This document shows, one piece after another, positions 34,836-44,332 of a DNA stretch of 64,000 nucleotides. Source of the stretch: Rahnella victoriana (GTDB taxonomy: Bacteria > Pseudomonadota > Gammaproteobacteria > Enterobacterales > Enterobacteriaceae). The stretch spans positions 89,666-153,665 of the forward strand of contig NZ_SJOJ01000014.1 in assembly GCF_004330295.1 (NCBI RefSeq). The letters are read 5' to 3'. The position numbers and the translations under genes were made by a program. Each line of letters opens with the position of its first letter. Position 1 is the first letter of the stretch. Below the pieces are notes generated by a model. That model was not told the DNA's origin, searched no databases, and was given only the letters and a program-made list of their open reading frames with translations.

Positions 34836-36557
34836 ATGAAAACGCTTTTGCCTTATCTCGCCCTGTACCGCCGCCACTGGTTCCGTCTCTCACTGGGCGT
34901 CATTCTGGCCATCGTCACCTTGATGGCGAGCATCGGCCTGCTGACACTTTCCGGCTGGTTCCTGGCGGCCTCTGCCGTGGCCGGTATCGCCGGTTTATAC
35001 AGTTTCAACTACATGCTGCCCGCTGCCGGTGTGCGCGGCGCGGCGATTTTCCGTACCGCAGGCCGTTACGCCGAGCGTCTGGTCAGCCACGATGCAACAT
35101 TCCGCGTGCTGGCACATTTGCGGGTCTTCACGTTCACCAAAATCATGCCGCTGTCGCCGGGGGGCATTGCACGTTTCCGTCAGGCGGATCTGCTAAACCG
35201 TCTGGTTGCCGACGTCGATACGCTGGATCACTTGTATCTGCGGGTTATTTCTCCGCTGGTCAGTGCGCTGGTGGTGATCCTTCTGGTGACGTTTGGCCTG
35301 AGTTTCCTGGATGTCACCCTCGCCCTGACGCTGGGCGCCATCATGCTGGTACTGATGCTGCTTCTGCCGGTGATTTTCTACCGCGCCGGAAAACCGGCAG
35401 GTCGTGAACTGACGACGCTGCGCAGCGATTACCGGATGCAACTGACATCCTGGCTGCAAGGCCAGTCTGAGCTGGTGGTGTTCGGCGCTCAGCCACGCTT
35501 TCGCCAGCAACTCGACGATATCGAACGGCGCTGGATGCTGCGTCAGCAGCAGCAGGCCAAACTGACCGGTTTGTCGCAGGCGATGGTGATTGCCGCGGCG
35601 GGTCTGACCGTTACGCTGATGCTGTGGCTGTCCGCCGGGGGGATCAGCCAGTTCCCGCAACCGGGTGCGCTTATCGCTTTATTCGTCTTCACCCCGCTGG
35701 CTGCCTTTGAAGCACTGGGGCCGGTAGCCGCCGCCTTCCAGCATCTCGGGCAGGTTATCGCTTCTGCTCAGCGCGTCAGTCAGATCATCGACCAGCCCGC
35801 CGATGTGACGTTCCCGTCTCAGGGACCGGTGGCCGGTGAGCAGGTCAGCCTGTCGCTGAAAAAGGTGAATTTCACCTATCCGGGGCAGCCTTTGCCTGTG
35901 CTGAAAGACATTAATCTGGAGGTCCGTGCCGGTGAACATATCGCCCTGCTCGGTCAGACCGGTTGTGGCAAATCCACCCTGCTGCAACTGCTGACCCGGG
36001 GCTGGGATATCAGCAACGGTGCGCTGGAAATCAATGGCCATCCGGTGGCGGATTACGATGAAGCCACGCTGCGTAAGATGATCACCGTCGTCAGCCAGCG
36101 CGCGCATGTGTTTAACACCACGTTGCGGGAAAACCTGCGCATGGCCTCGCCGCACAGCAGCGATGAACAGCTGGCGCAGGCATTACGGGACGTTGATTTG
36201 CATGTGCTGTTAGAAAACGAAGGGCTGAATGCCTGGCTCGGTGAAGGCGGACGTCAGCTTTCCGGCGGCGAGCAACGCCGTATCGGGCTGGCGCGTGCGT
36301 TATTACATGATGCGCCGCTGTGGTTGCTTGATGAGCCGACAGAAGGGCTGGATGCGGAAACGGAACAACATATTTTGGCACTCCTGCACAAGCATTGTCA
36401 GAATAAGACGCTACTCTTAGTGACGCACCGTTTGCACGGTCTGGAAGCCCTCGACAGGATATGCATCATGGAAGAGGGGCAGATTGTGGAACAAGGCGAT
36501 CACCAGACGTTAGCCGCGACACAGAGCCGTTATGCAAGGTTTCTCGCCCGCGCCTGA
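34836..36557 (+). CDS. cydC: Heterodimeric ABC exporter CydDC, subunit CydC
   Basis: Partner of CydD. The 573 residues have a six-helix N-terminal half and an ATPase with Walker A GQTGCGKSTLLQLL near residue 375, canonical signature LSGGEQRRIGLARALL and Walker B LWLLDEPTEGLDAETE, then a THRL switch. AAGGAG overlaps the end of cydD, so translation is likely coupled. Confidence 0.96.
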   Translation: MKTLLPYLALYRRHWFRLSLGVILAIVTLMASIGLLTLSGWFLAASAVAGIAGLYSFNYMLPAAGVRGAAIFRTAGRYAERLVSHDATFRVLAHLRVFTFTKIMPLSPGGIARFRQADLLNRLVADVDTLDHLYLRVISPLVSALVVILLVTFGLSFLDVTLALTLGAIMLVLMLLLPVIFYRAGKPAGRELTTLRSDYRMQLTSWLQGQSELVVFGAQPRFRQQLDDIERRWMLRQQQQAKLTGLSQAMVIAAAGLTVTLMLWLSAGGISQFPQPGALIALFVFTPLAAFEALGPVAAAFQHLGQVIASAQRVSQIIDQPADVTFPSQGPVAGEQVSLSLKKVNFTYPGQPLPVLKDINLEVRAGEHIALLGQTGCGKSTLLQLLTRGWDISNGALEINGHPVADYDEATLRKMITVVSQRAHVFNTTLRENLRMASPHSSDEQLAQALRDVDLHVLLENEGLNAWLGEGGRQLSGGEQRRIGLARALLHDAPLWLLDEPTEGLDAETEQHILALLHKHCQNKTLLLVTHRLHGLEALDRICIMEEGQIVEQGDHQTLAATQSRYARFLARA

Positions 36558-36608
36558 TGTTGTTGTTCTGAGTTAACGGCGGACATGTGCCGCCGGATAA
36601 GGAGATCT

Positions 36609-37343
36609 ATGCGGTTAGTGAAGCTTGAGGCCAATTCAGTCAATTTTCCGGATCCTGACACTGCATTGCAGGAGCCGAATGGCCTGCTGGCTATTGGTGG
36701 CGATCTCACGGCTCCCCGCCTGCTTTCCGCGTATCAGCACGGTGTTTTTCCCTGGTTCGAACCGGGCGAAATGATCCTCTGGTGGTCACCTGACCCGCGT
36801 GCCATTTTGGTTCCCGGGGAGCGACACGCCAGCCGCAGTCTTAAACGTTTCATGCGTAAGATGCCGTTTCGTTTCACCCTCAATCAGCAATTTGAGCAGG
36901 TGATCCGCGCCTGCGCCATGCAACGTGAAGATGGCACCTGGATCGGCCCGCTGGTTCAGCGGGGTTATCAGGAATTGCATGAGGCCGGACGGGCGCACTC
37001 GGTCGAAGTGTGGGAAGGGAATGAACTGGTCGGCGGATTATACGGTGTGTCTGTCGGTCAGTTATTTTGCGGCGAGTCGATGTTCAGCCGCCGGGAGAAT
37101 GCGTCAAAGTGCGCGCTTATGCTTTTTTGCCAACATTTTTCCCGCAATGGTGGAGAACTGATTGACTGTCAGGTGCTCAACCCTCACACTGCGTCGCTGG
37201 GTGCGAGAGAGATCCCCCGCCGCCAATTTTTGCAGCAGTTATCCGAACTTTCGCAACGCGCGTTAGCACCGGATTGCTGGTTGCCACAAGACTTATCCCC
37301 ACATGATGAAGACCTGCCGGTGTTCCCGAAGGATAGGGAATAG
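36609..37343 (+). CDS. aat: Leucyl/phenylalanyl-tRNA--protein transferase
   Basis: Adds Leu or Phe from charged tRNA to N-terminal Lys or Arg, making N-degrons for ClpAP via ClpS; clpA and clpS lie close by. The 244 residues (chosen start [16 protein letters not shown] five bases upstream) show [26 protein letters not shown], the catalytic-site block [10 protein letters not shown], and [24 protein letters not shown] frame from 36585 adds eight unmatched residues. Confidence 0.96.
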   Translation: MRLVKLEANSVNFPDPDTALQEPNGLLAIGGDLTAPRLLSAYQHGVFPWFEPGEMILWWSPDPRAILVPGERHASRSLKRFMRKMPFRFTLNQQFEQVIRACAMQREDGTWIGPLVQRGYQELHEAGRAHSVEVWEGNELVGGLYGVSVGQLFCGESMFSRRENASKCALMLFCQHFSRNGGELIDCQVLNPHTASLGAREIPRRQFLQQLSELSQRALAPDCWLPQDLSPHDEDLPVFPKDRE

Positions 37344-37418
37344 GTGCGGTCATGGACCATACTTCTTTACATAATGTGGGTTTTTCGGCATTATCTTGCC
37401 GGTTAAAAACTATGGTAG

Positions 37419-37655
<237 letters not shown>

Positions 37656-37707
37656 TAAGCGGCTCACTCATCGCTGATTTTCCGGCGATACCTGAGGATA
37701 CCCTCTT

Positions 37708-37736
37708 CGCCCTTCCTGCTGTTGCAAGGGCGTTTT
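37708..37736 (+). terminator. Rho-independent terminator after infA
   Basis: CGCCCTT / AAGGGCG stem with an 11-base loop and TTTT, 52 bp after the infA stop. Confidence 0.8.
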
Positions 37737-37837
37737 GTGGTATCCGCAATCCGGCGTTTGTTCCATTATTTGTTCCACTATCCTTTCTGAAATCCCCCAC
37801 TAATTACTGCAATTAAATAAAGAATTTCGGAAAGAAA

Positions 37838-37868
37838 AAAGGCGATGTTTTCACATCGCCTTTTGTTT
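37838..37868 (-). terminator. Terminator after clpA
   Basis: Stem AAGGCGATG / CATCGCCTT with a small loop and A and T runs on both sides; on the minus strand it lies 20-50 bp beyond the clpA stop. It could also stop plus-strand transcripts. Confidence 0.85.
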
Positions 37869-37887
37869 TTTCATGCTTTATGAAAAA

Positions 37888-40170
37888 TTAATGCACCGCA
37901 CCTTCCGGTTTTTTCTTCTGCGCACTCATGAAGTGATAAGTGAGCTTGTCAGCCGCCTTATCGAGCGCCACAGAAACGGAACCGCCATCCACCAGTGAAC
38001 CAAACAGCAGCTCGTTGGCGAGAGGTTTTTTCAGGTTTTCCTGAACGGTACGGGTCATCGGACGCGCACCCATCGCACGGTCATAACCTTTCACGGTCAG
38101 CCAGTCACGGGCTTCGTCGCTGACTTCCAGAGACACGCCTTTCGCATCCAGCTGCGCCTGCAGTTCGACGATAAATTTGTCGACAACCTGCTGGATAACT
38201 TCCGTAGACAGATGGTTGAACCAGATAACATTGTCCAGACGGTTACGGAATTCCGGCGTAAAGGTACGCTTGATCTCTTCCATCGCATCCGGGCTGTTAT
38301 CCTGATGCACCAGACCAATCGATTTACGTTCCGTTTCACGCACACCGGCGTTGGTGGTCATCACCAGAATCACGTTACGGAAATCAGCTTTGCGGCCATT
38401 GTTATCGGTCAGCGTACCGTTATCCATCACCTGCAACAGCAGGTTAAAGACATCCGGATGCGCCTTCTCGATTTCATCAAGCAGCACCACGGCGTGAGGA
38501 TGTTTAATTACCGCATCCGTCAGCAAACCGCCCTGATCAAAACCGACGTATCCCGGAGGCGCACCGATCAAACGGCTGACCGTATGACGCTCCATGTATT
38601 CCGACATATCAAAGCGCAGCAGTTCGATATCCAGTGCTTTCGCCAGCTGAACCGTCACTTCGGTTTTACCGACACCGGTAGGCCCGGCGAACAGGAATGA
38701 ACCGACAGGCTTGTGATCCTGGCCCAGACCGGCGCGGCTCATTTTGATCGCTTCGGTCAGTGCTTCGATAGCCGGATCCTGTCCGAAGACCAGCATTTTC
38801 AGGCGATCGCCCAGATTTTTCAGCACATCGCGGTCTGTCGCAGACACGGTTTTTTCCGGAATGCGGGCAATACGCGCGACCACGCTTTCGATATCGCTGA
38901 CGTTAACGGTTTTCTTGCGTTTGCTCACCGGCATCAACCGGCTGCGCGCGCCCGCTTCGTCAATCACATCGATGGCTTTGTCCGGCAGATGACGGTCATT
39001 AATGTATTTGACCGACAGCTCAACCGCCGCACGTACCGCTTTCGCGGTGTAACGCACATCGTGATGCGCTTCGTATTTGGTTTTCAGGCCGTTGATGATC
39101 TGAACCGTTTCTTCAACGCTTGGCTCAGTAATATCAATTTTCTGGAAACGACGTGCCAGGGCACGGTCTTTTTCAAAGATATTGCTGAATTCCTGATACG
39201 TCGTCGAACCGATCACGCGGATTTTCCCGCTCGACAGCAATGGCTTGATCAGGTTTGCCGCGTCCACCTGACCACCTGATGCCGCACCGGCACCGATAAT
39301 CGTGTGGATTTCATCAATAAACAGGATGCTGTTCTTATCCTGTTCCAGCTGTTTAAGCAGGGATTTGAAACGTTTTTCGAAATCACCGCGGTATTTGGTG
39401 CCCGCCAGCAACGAACCGATATCCAGAGAATACAGGGTGCAGTCTGCCATCACTTCCGGCACGTCGCCCTGCTCGATTCGCCATGCCAGACCTTCAGCAA
39501 TCGCGGTTTTACCTACGCCGGATTCACCCACCAGCAGCGGGTTATTCTTACGACGACGGCAGAGCACCTGAATGGCGCGCTCCAGTTCTTTGTCACGGCC
39601 AATCAGCGGATCGATGCCACCTACACGCGCTAACTGGTTAAGATTAGTGGTGAAGTTCTCCATACGATCTTCCCCCGCCGACTGTTCTTCGTTAACTGGG
39701 TTTTCCGCATTGTTTTGCGCCTGGCCGCCGGATTCGTCTTTCCGGGTGCCGTGCGAGATAAAGTTCACCACATCAAGGCGGCTGACATCATGTTTGCGCA
39801 GCAGATAGGCGGCCTGAGATTCCTGTTCGCTGAAAATCGCGACCAGAACATTGGCGCCGGACACTTCGCTGCGGCCAGAAGATTGCACGTGGAATACCGC
39901 ACGTTGCAGAACGCGCTGGAAACTCAGCGTAGGCTGGGTGTCACGTTCTTCTTCACTGGCAGGTAAGGTGGGTGTGGTTTGCTCGATGAAGGCTTCCAGT
40001 TCCTGGCGCAGGGCCACTAAATCCACTGTACAAGCTTCAAGCGCTTCACGGGCAGCAGGGTTGCTGAGCAACGCCAGCAACAGGTGCTCCACGGTCATAA
40101 ACTCATGCCGGTGCTCACGGGCTCTTGCGAAAGCCATGTTGAGACTGAGTTCAAGTTCTTGATTGAGCAT
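37888..40170 (-). CDS. clpA: ATP-dependent Clp protease ATP-binding subunit ClpA
   Basis: AAA+ unfoldase that feeds N-degron and other substrates to ClpP. The 760 residues (E. coli 758) comprise the N-domain that binds ClpS (MLNQELELSLNMAFARAREHRHEF), D1 with Walker A GESGVGKTAIAEGLA, and D2 with GPTGVGKTEVTVQLA. An IGL-type loop for ClpP docking (SIGLVH) is in D2. GGAGG lies five bases before the ATG. Downstream of clpS, as usual. Confidence 0.98.
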   Translation of the reverse strand: MLNQELELSLNMAFARAREHRHEFMTVEHLLLALLSNPAAREALEACTVDLVALRQELEAFIEQTTPTLPASEEERDTQPTLSFQRVLQRAVFHVQSSGRSEVSGANVLVAIFSEQESQAAYLLRKHDVSRLDVVNFISHGTRKDESGGQAQNNAENPVNEEQSAGEDRMENFTTNLNQLARVGGIDPLIGRDKELERAIQVLCRRRKNNPLLVGESGVGKTAIAEGLAWRIEQGDVPEVMADCTLYSLDIGSLLAGTKYRGDFEKRFKSLLKQLEQDKNSILFIDEIHTIIGAGAASGGQVDAANLIKPLLSSGKIRVIGSTTYQEFSNIFEKDRALARRFQKIDITEPSVEETVQIINGLKTKYEAHHDVRYTAKAVRAAVELSVKYINDRHLPDKAIDVIDEAGARSRLMPVSKRKKTVNVSDIESVVARIARIPEKTVSATDRDVLKNLGDRLKMLVFGQDPAIEALTEAIKMSRAGLGQDHKPVGSFLFAGPTGVGKTEVTVQLAKALDIELLRFDMSEYMERHTVSRLIGAPPGYVGFDQGGLLTDAVIKHPHAVVLLDEIEKAHPDVFNLLLQVMDNGTLTDNNGRKADFRNVILVMTTNAGVRETERKSIGLVHQDNSPDAMEEIKRTFTPEFRNRLDNVIWFNHLSTEVIQQVVDKFIVELQAQLDAKGVSLEVSDEARDWLTVKGYDRAMGARPMTRTVQENLKKPLANELLFGSLVDGGSVSVALDKAADKLTYHFMSAQKKKPEGAVH

Positions 40171-40197
40171 AGGCACCTCCCAAATAGATTGCCTTAA

Positions 40198-40518
40198 TCA
40201 GGCTTTTTCCAGCGTACACAGCAACGGATGCTCATTCTCCTTGGCGTACTCATTTACGTGTGCGACCTTGGTTTCCGCGACTTCGGCGGTATAAACGCCG
40301 CATATCGCTTTGCCTCTATAGTGCACCTGGAGCATCAGTTGCGTTGCACGTTCAATATCATAAGAAAAGAACTTTTGCAGAACGTCAATCACAAATTCCA
40401 TTGGAGTGTAATCGTCGTTGTTTAATATAACTTTATACATAGATGGCGGTTTTACCTCATCCTTTTGCTTATCCGCCGCCAAATGTTCAAAATTTAGCCA
40501 GTCTTGATTATTGCCCAT
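40198..40518 (-). CDS. clpS: ClpA adaptor protein ClpS
   Basis: Adaptor that recognises N-terminal Leu, Phe, Tyr and Trp and delivers such proteins to ClpAP. The 106 residues match E. coli in length. Signature blocks are [28 protein letters not shown] (binding pocket Asn-Asp-Asp) and [20 protein letters not shown]. Start at [10 protein letters not shown] by family comparison; the frame is open to 40683. Confidence 0.97.
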   Translation of the reverse strand: MGNNQDWLNFEHLAADKQKDEVKPPSMYKVILNNDDYTPMEFVIDVLQKFFSYDIERATQLMLQVHYRGKAICGVYTAEVAETKVAHVNEYAKENEHPLLCTLEKA

Positions 40519-40909
40519 TGCCTGCTCGTCACCTGTGAAGATCGTTTGGATGCTAAATACGCAACGTGAACACTTTCTGCTTAGCCTCACATCATTATGA
40601 CCGTATTTTACCATCTCTTGCGTCGCCGCGCCGCTGCACAAAATGTTCTCCCTGCCATCCGCCCCGCTACGAAAATTTAACAAAATATGTCAATAGCGTT
40701 ACCTGCTTCAAAGTTTGGTTATCTGCCCCCTCGGGACAAATGCCGATTCCTTGACGTCCAACTCTATTCCACTAGAGTGTAAATTCGTGAGCTGAACGGA
40801 GTTTAAACAGGCTCGAACAGGCGCTGATCCGCTGCGTTCCGGCCTTCGTGCTCACTCAACTGGCTTTATCTATTTACTACCAGACTAGTCATGAGAGGGA
40901 TGTAGAAGC
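40519..40909. other. 391-bp divergent gap between clpS and cspD
   Basis: No gene seen. It holds the clpS promoter region on the minus side and a likely cspD promoter with a long leader on the plus side (40751-40778). Confidence 0.55.
40751..40778 (+). promoter_or_regulatory. Likely cspD promoter
   Basis: TTGACG (40751-40756), 16-base spacer, TAGAGT (40773-40778). The start near 40785 would give a leader of about 125 bases, in keeping with long leaders of csp genes. Confidence 0.45.
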
Positions 40910-41131
40910 ATGCAGACGGGTACTGTTAAATGGTTCAATAATGCTAAAGGCTTTGGCTTCATTTGCCCGCAAAATGGCGGTGAAGACATCTTCGCTCACT
41001 ACTCCACAATTCAGATGGAGGGTTACCGGACATTAAAAGCCGGCCAGCAGGTCAATTTCGACGTTCATGAAGGCCCAAAGGGGAATCATGCCAGTCTCAT
41101 TATTCCAGTGGAAAGTGAAGCGGTCGCCTGA
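40910..41131 (+). CDS. cspD: Cold-shock-like protein CspD
   Basis: Small OB-fold protein of 73 residues that binds single-stranded DNA and, in E. coli, inhibits replication in stationary phase; despite the name it is not cold induced. RNP1 (KGFGFI) and RNP2 (DIFAHYS, with His for the usual Val) are present, and DIFAHYSTIQMEGYRTLKAGQ is typical of CspD. Divergent from clpS, as in E. coli. Confidence 0.96.
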   Translation: MQTGTVKWFNNAKGFGFICPQNGGEDIFAHYSTIQMEGYRTLKAGQQVNFDVHEGPKGNHASLIIPVESEAVA

Positions 41132-41170
41132 CCGGTTCAGCATTACGCAACACATCACGCTTCAACTGCA

Positions 41171-41200
41171 AATGCCGGTCACTCACTGACTGGCATTTTT
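41171..41200 (+). terminator. Rho-independent terminator after cspD
   Basis: Stem AATGCC-GTCA / TGAC-GGCATT with one mismatch, a 5-base loop and a T run, 40 bp after the stop. The remaining 220 bp to ybjX contain no gene; CGCCTGTT occurs twice 15 bp apart around 41357-41379. Confidence 0.8.
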
Positions 41201-41423
41201 ATTTATGGGGGAGAATGACGCTGGCTTCAAGCCCTTCGCACGAAAAAAAGTACATTTTTTAAACACCGATTGCTAAGACAGGATATAAAAGGAATTAAAA
41301 CTAAACACAATCTCAACAAATCACCTTCAATTTCCTCATAATTTCCGCCGTTGTACGCCTGTTTATTTTGCGCCTGTTGAAATAGCCACTACAGAAATCT
41401 GGCTAACAATAACAGGTAATTTC

Positions 41424-42413
41424 ATGACCACTTTCAGCTACCCTGCCGAAGAAAAGGCGCCGCTTTCAGGCTTTCAGTTGATGAAGGCATTGCTCTCACG
41501 CCGCATCACGCCGGGGCCTTCATGGACATTGCCACGTTATCGCTTCAAATTCCTTTATCGCGCTTTGCTGCATCCGCGCAGAACGTTCGGCATGCTTGAT
41601 TATCTGTCGCATCACCCGCAACGCGACGAAATCCTCGCCGCCATGCCCAGCCTGCCCTGCAAACTGCACCGCACCTACCAGGCGGCCAATATCACGCCGG
41701 AACAGGCGATGAAGCGCATCACCGACCATTACGACATGATCGGCCACTGCCTGCCGGAGGCGATTAATCACGGTTATCTGAGCAAAAAACCGATGGCGAT
41801 TGCCACGCTGACGGGAAAAGATGAACAGCGTTTTGCTATCACCTTTAATGCCATCAGCCGTCTGGATAAAGAAGGGGAAGCCACCCTGACATTTACCACG
41901 CCGCAGGGCGAGCCGATTGCGATCGTGACGTTCTCCTTTATTGAATATCTGGGACGTCCGACATTGTTCATCGGCGCATTACAGGGGCCACGCGCGCATG
42001 TGGATCATCAGGAAATCCAGACCGCAACCAAAGCCTGCCACGGATTATTTCCCAAACGTCTGGTGATTGAAGCGCTGACGACTCTCGCGGACGTAACCGG
42101 CATGAAACAGATTGTGGCGGTGGGTAACCACACGCATATTTATGAAAATCCGCGCTACAAAAAACGCAAAGGCATGGTATTTGCCGATTACGACAGTTTC
42201 TGGGAAACCATGGAAGCGAAGCAGGCCGAAGACGGTTATTTCCATTTACCGTTGCAGATTGCTCACCGCCCGCTGGAAGAAATCGCCAGTAAACGGCGCT
42301 CGGAATACCGCCGCCGTTACCAGCTGTTAGACGATCTGGAAACGCAGATCCGCCAGACCTTTAGCCGGGGTCATGGCAATCCGCTGATGACGGATAACAG
42401 CCGCGCCGCTTAA
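41424..42413 (+). CDS. ybjX: VirK/YbjX family protein (DUF535)
   Basis: A 329-residue protein of the VirK/YbjX family (E. coli YbjX about 330). Relatives affect virulence, resistance to antimicrobial peptides, or outer-membrane lipid state, and in Salmonella belong to the PhoP regulon; biochemical role unknown. Blocks seen: LYRALLHPRRTFGMLDYLSHHP, CLPEAINHGYL, FIEYLGRPTLFIGALQGPRA, and NHTHIYENPRYKKRKGMVFADYDSFW. Soluble. Its stop overlaps that of ybjD tail to tail (TTAA at 42410-42413). macAB, which separates cspD from ybjX in E. coli, is missing. Confidence 0.9.
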   Translation: MTTFSYPAEEKAPLSGFQLMKALLSRRITPGPSWTLPRYRFKFLYRALLHPRRTFGMLDYLSHHPQRDEILAAMPSLPCKLHRTYQAANITPEQAMKRITDHYDMIGHCLPEAINHGYLSKKPMAIATLTGKDEQRFAITFNAISRLDKEGEATLTFTTPQGEPIAIVTFSFIEYLGRPTLFIGALQGPRAHVDHQEIQTATKACHGLFPKRLVIEALTTLADVTGMKQIVAVGNHTHIYENPRYKKRKGMVFADYDSFWETMEAKQAEDGYFHLPLQIAHRPLEEIASKRRSEYRRRYQLLDDLETQIRQTFSRGHGNPLMTDNSRAA

Positions 42414-44143
42414 TCCGCCCGGCCGCGTGCCAGCCATGCCACGCGGGAAAACATTTGCCGCAGCAAAGGCGGAATCGACGAGGTTCCGCGCAGCGAGGCG
42501 GCCAGGGCCACGTCGATGGCCAGATCCGGCTTTGAGCTGCGGTGAATGGCTTTATCAATAATGCGTCGCGGCGACATCGGGACATTGTCCGGTATAGCAG
42601 CGTTCTTGCGGTAAACGTCCTCGAACCCGTCGCGATACAGAAAATGTTCGATATCCTGCGACGGCAATGCCGTCAGGCGATAACGCAGCGTATCGTCGTG
42701 GTTTTCCACATTGGCAATCACCGTCGCCGCATATTTGCGTCCGGCTTCATCACCATCGACCAGCGCATGCCATTCGATGCCCATTTGCCGGGCAAAACGC
42801 AGCAGTGGCTTCAGGCCACATTGTGCGAACTCAATCACCTTGATCCCTTCCGATTCAAAATGATAGCCACACTGACGCGCCAGCTGGTTCAGCAGCCAGA
42901 CTTCGGTTTCCCCCTCCACCAGCAGCCAGCAGCGGGCGAACAGCGACGAGGGGCGGTTAAAGCGGATATGAAAAGCGATACGGCGGCTGTCTTCCATGCT
43001 CAGCCCTTCAGGGCCAATGGCGTAAGCCGCGACGCGGCCGGATTCACGCACCAGACGGCAGATCTGTTCAACCGGCACCAGCGAGAGTAAATCACCGGAA
43101 TTCGTGGTGGTAATGCGTTGCAGAGGCAGCTGATCCAGCAACCCCCAGGCCACCGACAGCATGATCGGATGCAGGCGCGTTTCGGGGTCTTCGATGAGCA
43201 GCAGCGGCCGCGCATCCGGGTGCAGCACCACCGAACCTTTGGCCTGTAACAAGGTGGAAAACATGCCCAGCAGCATCACCCGCATACTGCGGCTGTTCGG
43301 TTCGGCAATCATGCGGTTGATATTATCCAGCGAACGCCATGCCCGGCGGCTCTCTGCCCGGCCATGACGCTTTTGCTGCCACGGCACGCTGTTCGATGTC
43401 CCCTGCTCGGCAAAATAATGTTCCAGCAACTGCTGCATCGCCAAAAGCCCGCTGCGCAGTTCGCTGTTTTTCAGCGTTTGCGGGCTGTGGACCAGCTCCC
43501 GCGTCAGTTCATCCAGCTGTCTGGCCAGTTCTTTATTATTGGCCGCCAGACGCGGGGCCAGCGTCTCACTGCGCAGACGGCGGATAAAGCGCGCATCGCG
43601 CAAACGCAATACCGGATTCAGGCGGATCAGCGCCTGTGCCAGCGGATCTATGGTCGTCAGGTTTAAAGGCTGGCCGTTGGAGGACAGGAAACTGCGCAGC
43701 GTCATCACGCTGCCATCGTCGTCCAGTTCCCCTTCCAGCCGGTAATAAATCCGGTTCAGCTTGTCGGCGCATTTCACCCAAAGTGGTGAGAGCGGATTAA
43801 AACGCGGCGACATATGATGTCCTGCCTGATTCTCGCAAAACGTAAACACCACATGCAGATACTGCGATTTGGACTCCTCTTCTCCCGCCGGGAAATAGAA
43901 ATCCTCCTCTTTAAAGCAGTAAAGTTTGGGTTCCGGTGAAAGCAGCAGGGTTAAGGCATCAAGCAGGCTGGATTTGCCCCAGGCGTTTTCGCCGATCAAC
44001 ACGGTGTTGGTCAGAGAGGATTCTGTCTGCCCCTGATGGACAGAAGCGGTAATGGATGCCCCACGTTGTACTGGCTGGTTCAGCGTCAAAGACAGGCGGT
44101 TAATTCCGCGAAAACCGACAATATCAATATGTTCCAGATACAT
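42410..44143 (-). CDS. ybjD: YbjD, OLD-family ATP-dependent endonuclease-like protein
   Basis: 577 residues: an SMC/RecF-like ATPase with Walker A GENAWGKSSLLDAL, the signature-to-Walker B region PLLLIEDPETRLHPIM, and a C-terminal TOPRIM domain with LVEGETE and DGDEAG. Overcoming-lysogenisation-defect (OLD) nucleases share this layout; the cellular role of YbjD is unknown. Relative to E. coli (552) a stretch of about 22 residues rich in Gln, Ser and Thr is inserted between the first beta strand (GINRLSLTL) and Walker A. AGGAGG lies six bases before the ATG. Convergent with ybjX. Confidence 0.9.
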   Translation of the reverse strand: MYLEHIDIVGFRGINRLSLTLNQPVQRGASITASVHQGQTESSLTNTVLIGENAWGKSSLLDALTLLLSPEPKLYCFKEEDFYFPAGEEESKSQYLHVVFTFCENQAGHHMSPRFNPLSPLWVKCADKLNRIYYRLEGELDDDGSVMTLRSFLSSNGQPLNLTTIDPLAQALIRLNPVLRLRDARFIRRLRSETLAPRLAANNKELARQLDELTRELVHSPQTLKNSELRSGLLAMQQLLEHYFAEQGTSNSVPWQQKRHGRAESRRAWRSLDNINRMIAEPNSRSMRVMLLGMFSTLLQAKGSVVLHPDARPLLLIEDPETRLHPIMLSVAWGLLDQLPLQRITTTNSGDLLSLVPVEQICRLVRESGRVAAYAIGPEGLSMEDSRRIAFHIRFNRPSSLFARCWLLVEGETEVWLLNQLARQCGYHFESEGIKVIEFAQCGLKPLLRFARQMGIEWHALVDGDEAGRKYAATVIANVENHDDTLRYRLTALPSQDIEHFLYRDGFEDVYRKNAAIPDNVPMSPRRIIDKAIHRSSKPDLAIDVALAASLRGTSSIPPLLRQMFSRVAWLARGRAD

Positions 44144-44332
44144 CAGACGCCTCCTGTGCGCTCAGAGCTTTCCCGAGCATGGCGTTAAAAATCGGTTCAG
44201 GTCAAGCACCCGGAGATATCTCTGCGTGCCGAAGCTGCTTTACAGTCAGATAACTTTTCGTTAGCGTGGCGGGCGGCATTTTCTGTGCCGCGCACCATTC
44301 ATGGGATCTCACTTTTCAGGGACTTTTGCATC

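Noticed and set aside
41355..41380. Possible PhoP box before ybjX (TGTTTA ... TGTTGA)
   Set aside because: Spacing between the repeats is 9 rather than 5 bases and the second repeat is imperfect.
44144..44332. Lysine riboswitch or ArgR site before lysO
   Set aside because: No lysine-riboswitch core and no TGAAT-N4-ATTCA pair could be found by eye.
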